Of a stretch of 64,000 nt of DNA, positions 1-12,356 are shown piece by piece (the first letter of the stretch is position 1; every line of letters starts with the position of its first letter). Source of the stretch: Tetrahymena thermophila SB210 (Eukaryota; Ciliophora; Oligohymenophorea; Hymenostomatida; Tetrahymenidae); the NCBI RefSeq assembly GCF_000189635.1, contig NW_002476149.1:1-64000 (forward strand), given 5' to 3'. The notes beneath the pieces are model-generated. The model was not told the origin of the DNA. It searched no databases and saw only the letters and a program-made list of their open reading frames with translations. A program made the translations under genes and the position numbers.

Positions 1-175
1 CCCCAACCCCAACCCCAACCCCAACCCCCAACCCCAACCCCAACCCCAACCCCAACCCCAACCCCAACCCCAACCCCAACCCCAACCCCAACCCCAACCC
101 CAACCCCAACCCCAACCCCAACCCCAACCCCAACCCCAACCCCAACCCCAACCCCAACCCCAACCCCAACCCCCC
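1..175. repeat. Macronuclear telomere, C4A2 repeats
   Basis: Tandem CCCCAA from the first base: four perfect units (1-24), one CCCCCAA variant (25-31), 23 perfect units (32-169), then six C (170-175) before unique sequence starts at 176. The C-rich strand runs 5' to 3' from the end, as expected for a left chromosome end. This unit is the Tetrahymena telomere (complement TTGGGG) and marks the window start as a true macronuclear chromosome end. Confidence 0.98.
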
Positions 176-587
176 GATAAAATATTGAGTTAAACAATTC
201 TTTTCAAGAGTCTATTATGTTTCATTGTTAAGGATAATTTATTGGAGAAAAATAAATTTGACTTTTATGATTTAGTCTTTTTGCAAAATATAAGTAAATT
301 TGACTTTATTAGTTTAAGTTCTATGAATATATTAATTGAAATAATATAAAAAAAACTAAATGAAATTATTTGTTAAAAATTTTATCTTTATTAATTAAAA
401 AACTAAAATTAATTTATATGAATTATTATGTTTTATGAAATAATTAGATAAATCAAATTTGAAAAATATTTTCAGACCAAGACCAGAAAATGATTTACAT
501 CCATATATATTAAATAATAGTTAAGTTTTATTAATAAAATAGTAATAAATTAGAATAATAAACAATAAGTTTAAGGGGAGTTTTCAT
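176..587. other. Subtelomeric spacer
   Basis: About 410 bases of very A+T-rich DNA between the telomere and the stop codon of the first gene. No repeat array, RNA gene or open frame is supported here, and no interior C4A2 repeats are seen. Confidence 0.7.
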
Positions 588-1220
588 TCATAAATCCTTC
601 AGTTTCTGAAACTCTGTAATTCCATAATACTTATTATTTGATTTGATTTCTTCATTAAAATTATTCAGTATATTTTTCAAAAGATATTCAAAATTAATTA
701 TATAATCTATCAATAGCTGATGATTTTTATTATCTTTTTTAATATTCAAAAAATATTTTTTCAAACGTTTCTTTATTTATATATATATATTTTCAAAATC
801 TGTTTGATCTTTAAAATTATATTTTAAAATGCATATTAATACATTTAAGCTTTCAACCTTTTTTTAAATAATGTTTCCTTCTAGTTCAATTTTATACTTA
901 AGCTCTCTTAAAAGTTTTAATACTTGATAAGAAATCTTATTAATAGTATTTCTATGAGAATATTATTTTTTCTTACTTTATTTTTTATTCATTTCTTTTT
1001 AATACTAATTCTATTCTTCGTTAAATGCATTTTGTTAATCATCTTAATTGAAAATCATCATATCAGAATTATTTTGTATCTAATAATTATTTTAAATCTA
1101 AAAATTCTCTTTTTTTTAGCTATTATAATGCTGTTCTTCTGTCAAGCCTGGTGTCAAGGATGTATAATCATTCTAATCAAAGCTATAAAAATGAAATTGT
1201 TCAAAAAATCTATCACACAT
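588..1220 (-). CDS. Subtelomeric hypothetical protein, 210 aa
   Basis: An uninterrupted code-6 frame of 211 codons from ATG (1218-1220) to TGA (588-590) on the minus strand. The protein begins MCDRFFEQFHFYSFDQ. The first half is rich in Gln, Asn and Lys; the second half (about residues 100-210) is Leu/Ile/Lys-rich and looks helical, possibly coiled coil. There is no signal peptide or membrane helix. I recognise no family. Support is the long open frame with coding-like composition and the end in a less A-rich stretch with mixed residues (near YYGITEFQKLKDL). It is the closest gene to the telomere, about 400 bases away, and is transcribed towards it. A plus-strand ORF at 924-1256 is its antisense shadow. 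Expression is unproven. Confidence 0.6.
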
Positions 1221-2870
1221 TTTTTTTTGTTGTATTTATTTTATTTTATTTTTTAATTATTATAAATAAATTTATTGCTTAGGCAAAACCATAATTTAAA
1301 TTATGGGGATCCTATTTTAAAAGATTTAAATTTTGAAATAGATTAGACTTTTAAAAAAGGATTTGACTGATCAGGAAATAAAAATACTTTTATTTTTAAT
1401 CCCCCTTTTTTTTAAAATTATTAATCACATCCTTTATAAAATCAATAATGTTAGTATTTAAACTAAAGCTAAATAATTTTATCAACCTAGTAGTAATCAG
1501 ATAAATAAATATACTCAGTTTTATACCTTAAAGTAAAATATAAGGTTTTATTTCACAATTTATTTAAAAATCTTTCAAAAGATAAAAGAATTTATAGAAA
1601 GATTAAATATAAAACACTTTTATTATTTCAATTTTATAAGTTAAACAAATTCATCAGAAAGCTTAAAAATTCTAACTCCTATTTTATTAGTAAACGCACA
1701 AATTTTAACTTATTTTTTTTACTATTTTTCTTATTTGCATGTCCTATTTTAATTTTTTCTAAAGCCAAAAGTGGATACACATCATTTTTTCATTAAACTA
1801 TTTTATATATTTCTTTTATTTTCTTTTCGAGATAATTAAATATTTTCAATTTAAAATTCTCTCATTTTAATTTTTGTATTTAGATATTTAATGTTCTACA
1901 AATAAAATACTAGAAATTATAAATATCATAAACTAAATATCAATAAATTAAGTAAAACATTAATTGTAACACTAAAAGTAAATGATTTTTCTTCTAATAT
2001 TCATTTTTAGAAAGTTTAATCTAAGTTAATTTTCCTTTTCAAAATTTATTAATAAAAATATTCCTATTATGATATTAATAAATAGACGGATAAATAAATT
2101 TCAATGTAATAGATGTGTTTAAATAAAAGATAACAATTTTTATCAAACATAAATAAATATTTTAATTTTTTATGAATAAAGTATATCCTTATTCAAATTT
2201 GTGTCAGTCATTTAATTAAAGAAACGAATGATATGTAAAGTGACCTTAATATATATTTTAAGAAAAATAATAATATTATTATTTTTTAGTTAGATAAAAT
2301 ATAATACAGATTTTTATTATTTGTATAATTCCACTTTTGTTAAAGGGTAAATAAAGTCTTTAAAAGAGTAAATAAAATAATAGATTAGATTTCTTAAATA
2401 AAAAAATATTAGCAAAATAAAATATGGATATAAAAAATAAAAGAATTAAAAAAAAGAGTTTATTTAATTATTATTTTATTGATTACAAAATTCATTTAAT
2501 TTATCAATTTTAAAACAATCAAATTTATACTTCATTTTGGTAGCTTTTATGAATATTTAAAAAATTTAAAATATGTCAGAAAGATATAGCAGTTGTTAGG
2601 AATTTAATCATTTTATTGTGTAAAATTTATGGAATTTCAAGAGAAAATTTTTTTCTTCTATAAATGTTCTACTATTTATATGTGTATGTATGTATGTATG
2701 TTTAAAACTTTTGAAAGACTATTTATTACTCTATTCATTTTTGTTGTCAAATATCAAAGAAAATAAAACAAAAATACAAGACCAATTTTGCATAGCCTTT
2801 TATTTTATAGTAAATTACGCATAATTGCTTACTATATTTCAAAGCAAAACTTGAGTTGAGCAGTATTTAG
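1221..2870. other. A+T-rich intergenic region
   Basis: About 1.65 kb of A+T-rich DNA with frequent TGA in all frames I followed. The only structure seen is a short TGTA microsatellite near 2683-2701. It probably contains the divergent promoters of the genes on either side. Confidence 0.55.
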
Positions 2871-4343
2871 ATGGCTTCTTAAAGAGAAATAAGATAGGTC
2901 TATTTAAGAAATGTGATGTAAGTATAGGATTAAATGAACTTAGAGTAAAATGGATATAACCATGGTCAAAATTTAGAAGCTAATTTTACTTAAAATAGTA
3001 ATTTTATTTAGCCATTTTAGAATTAAGAAGATTAATTAAGTCTTTCCTGCCAAAATAACATAAGAAATTGCTAAATGATTAATTAAAATGAAACAGAAAT
3101 GAAAAGCGGATAAGAAAAAGTCAGAGGAAGCAGTGAAAAAATAGACTCTATCCCTAAAGAAATATATGATTTCTTTAAGAATACATACAATCTTAAAAAG
3201 TAAAGCTCAAAATCGACACTAAAAAAGTGGTATGATATTTGCAAAGAGGAGAGAGAAAACAAGAAATGTGCAATCAGCTAATATAATAAAAAAGTCTAGG
3301 TTGAAAAGAGGTCATTGAAATTTAATATAATTCAAGAAAAATTTTATAAATCAAACAAATTAAAATTTTAACCAAGTGAACAAGATTTAGCATTTTTTAT
3401 TTCTTGTTTTAATTGCTATGAGCCTAATAAAAGCTAATTACGACTAATTTTTGATGAAGGTATGCACGAATAAGGTTCTCAAACCGAAATATTGCAGTCA
3501 TTTAGACCTGAAGACCTTCTTTTTATAACTTTAAATAATAATATTTTTTAAGATTTGCAGGAACTTTCAATAAAAGTTGTATCTGACCAGCTATACAACC
3601 CTTTATTTTTTAAAACTTGTATCTCAATTCTTCATTTTCAAAATTTATCCTACTTTGAACTTTCATTTGTAAATTCAAACACAGAATAGAAGCTTAACAT
3701 AACAGGTTAATAATTAATAGAGTTTTCTAATAATCTTAGATAGTAGAGCACAAGATTAAACTATCTAGTTTTAGATTTAAAAGAAATTGAATTAAGAGAA
3801 AAGGACTTTTAATTATTTACAGAGAATATCTTAGATTTAAAAGATCTTATATTCATAGATTTAACATTTAGAAATACTACAAATATTACAACAACCAACA
3901 TAACAAGTTTGCTTAAAGGTTTAATTGCTCACAAGAAAATACATATTCACCTATTTTTCCCTGATAATTAACCTATTGAAATAGATTAGGACCTTTACGA
4001 AGTTGTTTTAACTATTTTAGATTCACCTAATATGTACTTCCTAAAGTCTCTTTCTTTAGATTTCATTGTTAATTTTCCAGTAGAAATTCAAACCTATTAA
4101 AAGCAAATAATAAAAACCATTAGCGAATAAGTTTTCAACAATTCAACTCCTTATTTAAATCATTTAAAATTATTTGTCGAGCTACCTGAAAATACAGTCT
4201 TAAGATTATTAACTTTAAAATCCTTTAACTTTCAAAAAATATGGGTATAGCTACTGAATGCAAAAAAATTGGGTCTTTTAAATATATTTAGAAAAGAAAT
4301 TGCTTGGGAACTGAGTGAATTTTAAGAACTTTTCATCTTTTGA
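2871..4343 (+). CDS. Hypothetical Leu-rich protein, 490 aa
   Basis: A single-exon code-6 frame of 491 codons, ATG at 2871 and TGA at 4341-4343, with many in-frame TAA/TAG codons read as Gln. The first 75 residues are Gln/Asn-rich (MASQREIRQVYLRNVMQ). A Lys/Glu-rich basic stretch follows, about residues 75-145. From about residue 165 to the end there are irregular Leu/Phe/Ile-rich segments with spaced acidic residues (for example LNYLVLDLKEIELREKDFQL), reminiscent of degenerate leucine-rich repeats. No catalytic motif, signal peptide or clear membrane span was seen. It converges tail-to-tail with the ABC transporter gene. I do not recognise the family; an LRR-like ciliate-specific protein is my best description. 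Confidence 0.75.
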
Positions 4344-5003
4344 AAATGATTAAAAGCTGTAAAAAAAATTTTTTTATCCTCCATACAATAATTTCATAAA
4401 AACATTATAACGAATGAATACAATAAATAAAAAATTTCATTTTAAAACTAATAAAAAATGAAATTTGTGTTAATTTTGCTTAATAAAAAGTATTTTATAA
4501 ATAAAGAAAACACATTAAAAAAACAACATTATGTAATTAATTATAAACTTATTTAACAATACTAATATTTTTGTAACAATTGTCATAATAATTAATTATT
4601 TTATAAGAATTTTTTAATATTTTTAAATTAATTTAATTTAATTTTTTCATTTTATTTATATATCTTCTGGAGTTAAATTAATCAATAAATTATCTATGAG
4701 TATCATTCAATTTACACTTTGATAATATTATATTTTTACATTTATTTGACAATAAAAGCTTAAGTTTGTTAGATATTGAAATATTTTAACATTTATTTAA
4801 AAAATTAATTTATATAAATTGTAATACAATTGTTTATTTTTTAAAATATATTGTTATGATTAAAATTTTAAATCAATTTTATTACTTAGATTCTAACTTT
4901 AATGTTAACTACTGATAATAAGTCAGAGAGGCAATTCATTTCTTTTATTTTATTTATTTTTGTTAATATTTCTCTTTTTACAAATTTAAATAGTTGTATT
5001 TAT
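4344..5003. other. Convergent intergenic region
   Basis: About 660 bases between two 3' ends. A+T-rich, no gene seen. The plus-strand ORF starting at 4902 is antisense to the tail of the ABC transporter. Confidence 0.6.
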
Positions 5004-7714
5004 TCATTCCATTTTTTCTTCTTCTTCCTCTTTTTAACCATTTTATTTTTTTTAAGGTTTTTCATTCAAAGAGTTTTCAGATTGGTCAACTTTGACACTA
5101 TTGGTATCGGAATGATCGAGTACTACGAAATTATCCCAAAATTTAGAATATCTAGTATTTTTTTCTTAAATTAGGTGAGAGTGCTTACCTTATTCTTTAT
5201 AACCGTCTTTGGTCAAGTAAATGACTTCATTAGTATATGAATTTAAATGCAATCTGTGAGTAATCATAATGATTGTTTTATCTTTACGTAATTATTCAAT
5301 AGCTTTCATAACTCTATCTTCATTTATACTATCTAAACTGCTTGTAGGTTCATCTAAAAGAATAATTTAAGCATCGTTTAGAAGGCATCTTGCAATAGAT
5401 ATTCTTTGCTTTTCACCACCTGAAAATTTATTACCTTGTTCACCAACTAAAGTCTAATAGCCTTGAGGTAAACTCTATATATTATTTCATATTTATAATA
5501 AGTCAGCTGTCCAAACATAAAATTCAGATTTTTCATTAAAAAAATATTTACCATGAACAAATCGTGGAGATTGAGCTTTTTGCATACTTCTATAACATCT
5601 TCTTGTTTCTTATTTTTACTTCCATAAAGTAAATTTGACATAACAGTGTCATTAAATAGATAAGGGTTTTGAGAGACCACACAAATTTTTGATCTAAAGC
5701 TTTCCATCTTTAGATTTTTAATATCTTAACCATCAATTAGGACACTTCCTTGTTGAGGATCGTATAGTCTAAACTAAATTATTATTTATATATAGCATTA
5801 ATAAAACATATTAATCAAAAATATTACTATTAAGTTAAACATTGTTGTTTTTCCTAACCCTGATTCTCCAACAAGAGATATCCATTTGCCCTTTCCAAAT
5901 GTAACATTCATATTATCTATAATAACCTTATCATTTGAATAGCCAAACTTAATATTTGAGAACTCAATTTCACCACCCTTGTAAACAAAATCTACTGCAT
6001 TAGGAGAATCTTAAATTCTAAAATATTTTAATAAATAAATTAATTTTTTTTTAATTATTTAAACCTTTAAAATATTTTACTTAGGTTTTGTATCCATTAT
6101 TTTAAACAGTCTTTGAATATCAAGAGCAGAGTTTGTCCATTCTCTCCACTAAACTCCCAAGAAAAACAAAGGTTAAAGAACCTTAAATTTAATAAACCTA
6201 AGTTAATTATAAAATAATATATTTTAAAACAAATTACCTGCATCATCAAAGATTGCATTAAGACAATATCACCAGCAGTCATTAAACCTTTCTATACTTT
6301 ATAAGCGCCATATATCATATTTGATGTTAAACCAATTGAGAAGACAAATCTCTATCCACTATTAAGCTAGGCTAGTGTTCTTTGATTTTCAATAGTTTAA
6401 TTTTTGTAATTCTTGAAAATAAAAAAATACAAATAAGACATAATTAATTACACTTTAATAAGAATTATTTTTTACTTCTAGAATTGATGTATATCTGTTT
6501 ATTTCAAACTTTTCAGCACTGTAATACTTAACATTATAATAATTGGATAATGTTTCGCTTAATGTGAAATCTGCCAATCTTTCATATTTTTTTTGTAATC
6601 CCATACCTTTTCTTCTAGACTTATTTTTGTAATAATTAAGTTAGATTAAATCATTTTAAATATGATTACGTTAGTTAAATCAAAAGTAAACCAGATATAT
6701 CCTCCATATGTCATTAAAAAGGATAAGAAAACAAAAGGTCCACAATGGTAAAGCAAAAATACTGATGATAACACTACATCAGAAATAAAAGGAATGAAGA
6801 AAGAAGAAACACTTTTAAGATTAGACTCTATTGCCTTTTGAGCCTTAGTAATATCAAAAATAGTTTATCTTTATGATTCTCCAAAATGAAAAGAAGGATC
6901 AAGCTTCAGCAAATGTTCGTAAGTTTACTAAGAAATTTCTCTTAAAGCGTTTTAACTGATCTATAATAAATTTGTAAACATAGATATTATAAAATAAATT
7001 ATCTTCAAAATTTACATTAGCCAAAATTTTATTTCTCTACCCTTCAAAAAACACATAAGCAGAATAACCTTTTGATAATTTATGCATTTTTTAAACACTC
7101 TTTTTACGAAAAATATTTATATTTACACAATCCATATCCTAAAATAAACATAGGGGCTTACGAAATAAGAGAAGCGGAAGCTAGGTAGTTGATTGCATAC
7201 TTTAAACTTATAGGACCCTATTTAACATAATTTTACATGAATAAGTTTATATTTAACTTTGTTTGATGTTGCTATTTCATGAAAGTAACGAAAAATATAT
7301 TGTTTAATTATTTCAAAGAAATTGAGTTGAGTAGAAATAAATAATTTACAGCGTAGAAGAAAGATTTTGATAAAAACATATAACCATAAGACTTCAGAAT
7401 TGTTTTATTTATTTCCTCTTTTAAAAAAATAATTTTAGATTTTATTATGAATGTAACAAAATTGTATTGATAAAAGGGTTTTCTTTTTATAATAAAACTT
7501 TACTATCTTGATGATAAAATGGGATTATGTATGGCTTAATATATTGCAATATCCTTAATTTTGTTGCTAAATCTTTGTTTTTTCTTGGATCCATTTTTTC
7601 AAGTAGGCTTAAATCTTCTTTTTTAGATTGCACATTGAAGTTATATTAAGGAAGCTACGAAAAACTTCTAAATTTTGTAATATTATTGAGAGTTTTTTAC
7701 CCTTATCTTATCAT
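5004..7714 (-). CDS. ATM1: Mitochondrial ABC half-transporter, ATM1/ABCB7 type
   Basis: Ten exons, descending: 7714-7504, 7417-7127, 7068-7016, 6960-6670, 6619-6476, 6411-6238, 6181-6081, 6017-5828, 5773-5552, 5474-5004; 715 aa. The family exports a glutathione-linked sulfur compound from mitochondria for cytosolic Fe-S assembly and is an inner-membrane homodimer. The N-terminus (MIRQGQKTLNNITKFRSF) is basic and hydroxylated, like a mitochondrial presequence. The membrane domain aligns with ABCB7 through GYG near the second helix, NISQNALREI and the VFSIGLTSN region. The nucleotide-binding domain has Walker A GESGLGKTT (about 468-476), the signature FSGGEKQR (about 576-583), Walker B IILLDEP and H-loop ITHR. 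All exon phases agree and every junction restores family alignment. The C-terminal tail ends in a Glu/Lys run. It lies downstream of, and co-directional with, Ku70. Start choice rests on the presequence. Confidence 0.92.
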
Positions 7715-8951
7715 TTTTGTATTAAATTTGATTTGTTTATTTAGTTGTTAAAACTATAGTTAATTACAATTTATTGAATACAATTTGATTTGATTTGACA
7801 GTGTCAAGCTATTTATCAAATCTTTCTTTAAATTTTTTGAGAAATCTGATTAATATCTAATATTAATAATTAATTAAAATTAAGGCCACGAATATAATTT
7901 AATAGAATTTACTAGTAAATATATCTTTTCCCATAATTCAAGCAAATACAAATTAATTTAAAATAACATTTTATATCGAATCTTCATTTGTCAAGTAAAT
8001 ATTCTATTTAATCCTTATTTTTTTATAATGAATCTCATGAGCTTAATGAGTCACTCAAAAAGAAATAAATTTAATATAAAATACTTTACATTTATAATTT
8101 ACAATTAAGAAACTTCCTTAAATAAGAATAAGATAATCAAAATATATAAAAAATAAATAATGTTTAATATTTAAAAACGAAATGAGTTAATTAAATAAAC
8201 TTATATAATACTTTTATAAATTATTAGAATGAATGCTTTTTGCTAATTTGTTACTTAAAAAAATAAATTATACTATTTTTTGGTAATTTTTATGAAACAA
8301 ACTGCTAATAATTAGATTCCAAACCAATGAACAAAAGGAGAAATTTATTTGGAAGTTAATAAAAAAATAAATTTTCATTTGTGAAATAAATATTATATTT
8401 AATCCTTATTTATATATAATTAATCTCATGAGTTTAAATGAGTCACTCAAATAAAAAAATAAATTTAATATAAAATACTTAAAATTTATAATTTATAGTT
8501 AAGAAGGAAGCTCCTATAAATAAGAATAAGATAATCAAAATACAATAGAATTTATTTAAAAACTAAATAATATGCTATATTTAAAAACAAAATGAATTGT
8601 TTGTTTAAATTATCGAAAAAAACATTTTTATAAATTATTAAAATTAATGTTTTAAATTAATTTCTTACTTAAAAAATAAATATAACTATTTTTTTGTTAA
8701 TTTTTATGAAAATGTTATTTATAAAATTTATAATCAAAGAAGAAAAAGATAAATTTACTTCGAAGCTAATAAAAAATAAATTATCTATGAGTAATATGAG
8801 TAAGGTTAATAAATCTATTCAAAATTAAAAGAAAACATTTTATAATTAATTTTAAGTTAATAAATTTCAAAATACAAAGTTTCCATAAGTTAAAAATTTA
8901 ATATATTTAATTATTATAATTAGTGAAATGCTTCAAATGAGAGATTTGATT
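7715..8951. other. Intergenic region with a tandem direct repeat
   Basis: About 1.24 kb between the start of the ABC transporter and the end of Ku70. No gene is seen. It holds two diverged copies of a roughly 390-base unit, listed separately. Confidence 0.6.
7978..8790 (+). repeat. Two diverged tandem copies of a ~390-base unit
   Basis: Copy 1 (about 7978-8370) and copy 2 (about 8371-8770) share ordered blocks: aatccttattt, aatctcatgag, gagtcactcaa, taagaataagataatcaaaa, and a final ggtaatttttatgaa/gttaatttttatgaa block. A fragment of a third start (gaagctaataaaaaataaatt) follows near 8762-8782. The copies differ by many substitutions and small indels. Boundaries are approximate because they were read by eye. 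No coding capacity was seen. Confidence 0.75.
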
Positions 8952-11516
8952 TCATAGTGGTTGGTTTGTGAGCTAACAATATTAAATTATCTCTTTATCA
9001 CTGACAAACTATTTTTTGATGAAAATTTATAAATTATATAAAAATAATATTTTAATTAATTTACCTCTTTTTAAATAATTTTTTTCTAAATAGTTTTAAC
9101 AAAAAGTTTCTATTCTTTTGTGAGACTTTTAGTTTGTACAATTTATTTTTATTCTTTTTATATTTCCTCAATTGAAATTTATTTTTCAATTATTGAAGGT
9201 TTGATTAGTTTTAACTGCTAAGACTGTTGTTGCTTTTAACTAACTAAATGTGTCTGCTTTTATTCAATAACTTGAGGTTGGATTTCTTTCTTATATGAAA
9301 TTTAATTATTTGACTAAACTTTTATTTCGTTTTTTAGGTCTTTTACTACTTATTTTTAAAGGCTTTATTTTTATTGCAACTTTTCCTCTTCTTCAAAAAT
9401 TTATTTAAGGAATTTACTAGTTTCAGAAGAGGTTTAAACTTAATATTCCTCTTCTTCAACTTCTTCAACTTCTTCAGCATACTATTCTAAGTATTGATCT
9501 AAATTTCTTTTTCCTGAAAGGTCTTTTATCACATAATCATCGTCTTTTGTTGTGCTTTCAGCATCTAAACAATCTCCATATAAATCAATTACTTCTTTGA
9601 ACTTATTTATTCTTTCGGTATCAACTTCCATTAAGTCTTCTATTTGTTATGGTTTCTCCTCTTTTAGGGCTATTGCTTCTAAAACCGAATAGAAATGGGA
9701 ATTGGAAGGGTTTTCAAAATTTCTAAAATCAAATTCTTATATTTCCAAGAGATTCATCAGCAATTTAGTTACTAAAATCTATTTATAATTTAAACCATTG
9801 CTTTAAAAATCAATTTTATATAAATTTTACCATTTCTTGGGAGATTTTTGTTGGTCCAGGTTTTACAAATTTTGGTAAATGATTTATTTCTCCACAATAA
9901 GGTAAAGTAATAAGATGAAATCCTGGTGGTATTTATACATGATCTACTGGGCTGTACTCTTCTAATTATGGTAACAAGCACCCAAATCTTAGCTGGCCTC
10001 CTTTTCTATTTATGATTTTAACAATAGCTACTTTTTCCTAAAATATTTTAAATTATTTTACTGAATTCAGAATATAAGTTAATTTACCTTTTAGATCATT
10101 TTTTTAATTAAAGCATCGAACAACTAAGAAGATCCTAATGACAATATTGATAATTAATATAATAAAAATGTATTATTAAATTAAAAATTTACCTTTTACG
10201 AGAGAATTATCTGGATAAATAAACAAAGAAGGTTTCAAATTAAAATATACTTTTAAAAATGATTTATCTTTAAAACCTATTAATTTCATACCAACTTCTT
10301 CTAAGTTTTTTATTTATTGAAGTTCGTCTTTGTCTATTCTAACTTTTATGTAATCATCTTTTGGTTTTCCTTTTTTGTTTAGTAAGTGAAGACATTTTCC
10401 AATTTCCTATGGTCTCAATTCTTTACCAGATTCTTTACAAAAATATCTAGTAAACTTTGAAACTGGTTTGCTGTCATCTTTGGTATATTATTTATATTTT
10501 GGTCTAGTTATTTTGTTAAACAGTGAGTATACTTTTACTCCAACATTTACTCCGTTTCCTAATTGCCAGTAAATCCTGCTAATGTTTCTATTGAATTAAA
10601 AATTTAAAATAAATAAAATTTCTTTAATTCTTGTTAAGTTTAAACACCTTTTTTTAAATAATTTTGCTCTGATTCTTGATTACAAATTGTAAATTTTTGA
10701 AGTTTCGTCTATTGAGTATTCGTTTATTTCGCTTAAATCAAAATTAATAATGCAACTATAAAATTTTCTGACATTAAAATGCTCAGCTTCTGGTACTAAT
10801 TTTTTGAGAGGGAAAAGTTCTATATTGACATCATTTTCAAGTAAATTCTATGCATAGCTTATAGCATTTTTTTAGGCTTCTATATTGTTTTTATCAGGTT
10901 CATCATTTGAAGTGAATAAAAATACTCTTTTTGAGTACTAGCCATTTTTCCTTCAAAAAAACAAAAAATTTAATTTAAATTTCCAGATTAAATTAAATTT
11001 TACAAATTTAAAAATTATTTGTTGATGTTCCATAAAAGATCTTTTAAGCAAACATTTTTTATTTTCATTTTTTAGTATCCATTCATTTGTTCTTTAGTTT
11101 GCAGCATTTTTACAAATTATATAGATTGTGCAGAAGGATTTTGTAAATTTAATAAAAGGTATTAATTCGGAAAGGATTATATATTTGATTAGTCTGTGTT
11201 GTAAAATAAAAGTCCTATCATATCTGTTGGTGAACATATAATTTTAGTTTTTAAGAAAATTTCTAAAGATTTCATAACTATTTGATACTGTATCTAAGAA
11301 AATTAAAATAATTTAAAAATAGATAAATTAATTTTATTAATTTACTTGTTTTTTTTCACCATCACCATATGGTATGAAGAGATTTTAGCTCATCTCAACT
11401 ACAAATAGCACTGCATCTTTTAGGGTTATAATATCTTGCTCTACTTCCTCTTCTTGAAAATCCAATGGATTTAACTCTACTGATTTTTCAAAAGATTGAT
11501 CGTCTTCAAACTCCAT
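8952..11516 (-). CDS. KU70: Ku70 DNA end-binding protein
   Basis: Eight exons, descending: 11516-11346, 11293-11004, 10950-10648, 10587-10193, 10134-10088, 10037-9831, 9778-9065, 9008-8952; 727 aa. Ku70 pairs with Ku80 to ring broken DNA ends for non-homologous joining and acts at telomeres; in Tetrahymena Ku also serves programmed DNA elimination. The N-terminal alpha/beta domain (about 35-250) carries DAVLFVVEMS and GLLFYNTD. The beta-barrel holds KKRNISRIYW, YIKVRIDKDEL, EVGMKLIGFK and NLKPSLFIYPDNSLVKGSSQ. The C-terminal arm includes NFENPSNSHFYSVLEAIAL, aligning with human Ku70 SDSFENP...LEALAL. The last ~150 residues are an acidic then Gln/Lys-rich tail with no recognisable SAP domain. 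The final intron (9009-9064) is the least certain; without it the frame ends slightly further at another TGA. Confidence 0.93.
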
Positions 11517-12356
11517 ATTTAAATTATTTTGAAATTTATTTTTTTAAAAATATTAATTTATAAAAATTGATAAAATTTTTAATTAAAAAGAATTTTTATA
11601 TATAGCTTGTTGCAAATTATAATAGTCTTTATTGTATTAAAGAAAAATCAAAACATATAAATAAAATAATTTCCTCCATATATTATTAATAATTAAAGAA
11701 AGAATATGTTTAGAAAACATTTATAAAAATAAAAAACCCTTTATTTGATTTAATATCATTTTTTAATATAAAACTAACTCTAATTTTTTGAATAAATATC
11801 TATTTATTTCTTACATCAAATAACAAATTAAGTAAAAATACATTATTTGAATTACAAATATGGCATATAAGCATTCCATTAAAAAAGTAAATAATTTTTT
11901 TTTTTTTCTAGATAAAAAATGGTCAACTTTTTTATTTCTAAACTTTTAAATTTTAAAACAGGTCTTATATTCTTAGAATGTTAAAATTAAACTTATTAAA
12001 ATAAATTTTATAATTTGGTTGATTATTTAAAAGAATAATATTCAAAATATTGGCTATTTTTAAATTATAAAATTCATAATAGAAAATCATATATTAATAA
12101 TTACAAATTAATGAAAATTAGTTTAAATGAAAATTCAAATGAAAAATTTTATTTTTATAAACTGAATTGACTAGCATTATTTTATTTATGAAATAGTTAA
12201 TAATATAAAAAAGTGAGTATTTTTGAACCAATAAAAAAAATTGCTTTTGAAATAATAATTAAGAAATAAGAATAGTAATTAAAATATATACATTAAATAT
12301 TTTTATAAAATTTTTACACATTAATTAATTTCTTCAAAATAAATTTAAATATTTTT
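11517..12356. other. Intergenic region
   Basis: About 840 bases upstream of Ku70 and downstream of the WD40 gene. It is very A+T-rich with homopolymer T runs near 11897-11908. Nothing coding seen. Confidence 0.6.

Noticed and set aside
924..1256. Plus-strand ORF of 110 residues, hydrophobic
   Set aside because: Antisense to a longer and more protein-like code-6 frame at 588-1220; its Leu/Ile/Phe content is what the complement of Lys/Asn/Glu codons gives.
4902..5174. Plus-strand ORF of 90 residues
   Set aside because: Overlaps the Glu-rich tail of the ABC transporter on the other strand; the Phe/Leu run is the complement of its Glu/Lys codons.
5075..5180. A possible last intron in the ABC transporter (GTAAGC donor near 5180)
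   Set aside because: Reading straight through gives the normal ABC end (GYKEQGKHSHLIQEKNTRYS), so no splice is needed.
7531..7650. Short hydrophobic plus-strand frame beginning near 7528
   Set aside because: Lies opposite the first exon of the ABC transporter, whose phase and presequence are well supported.
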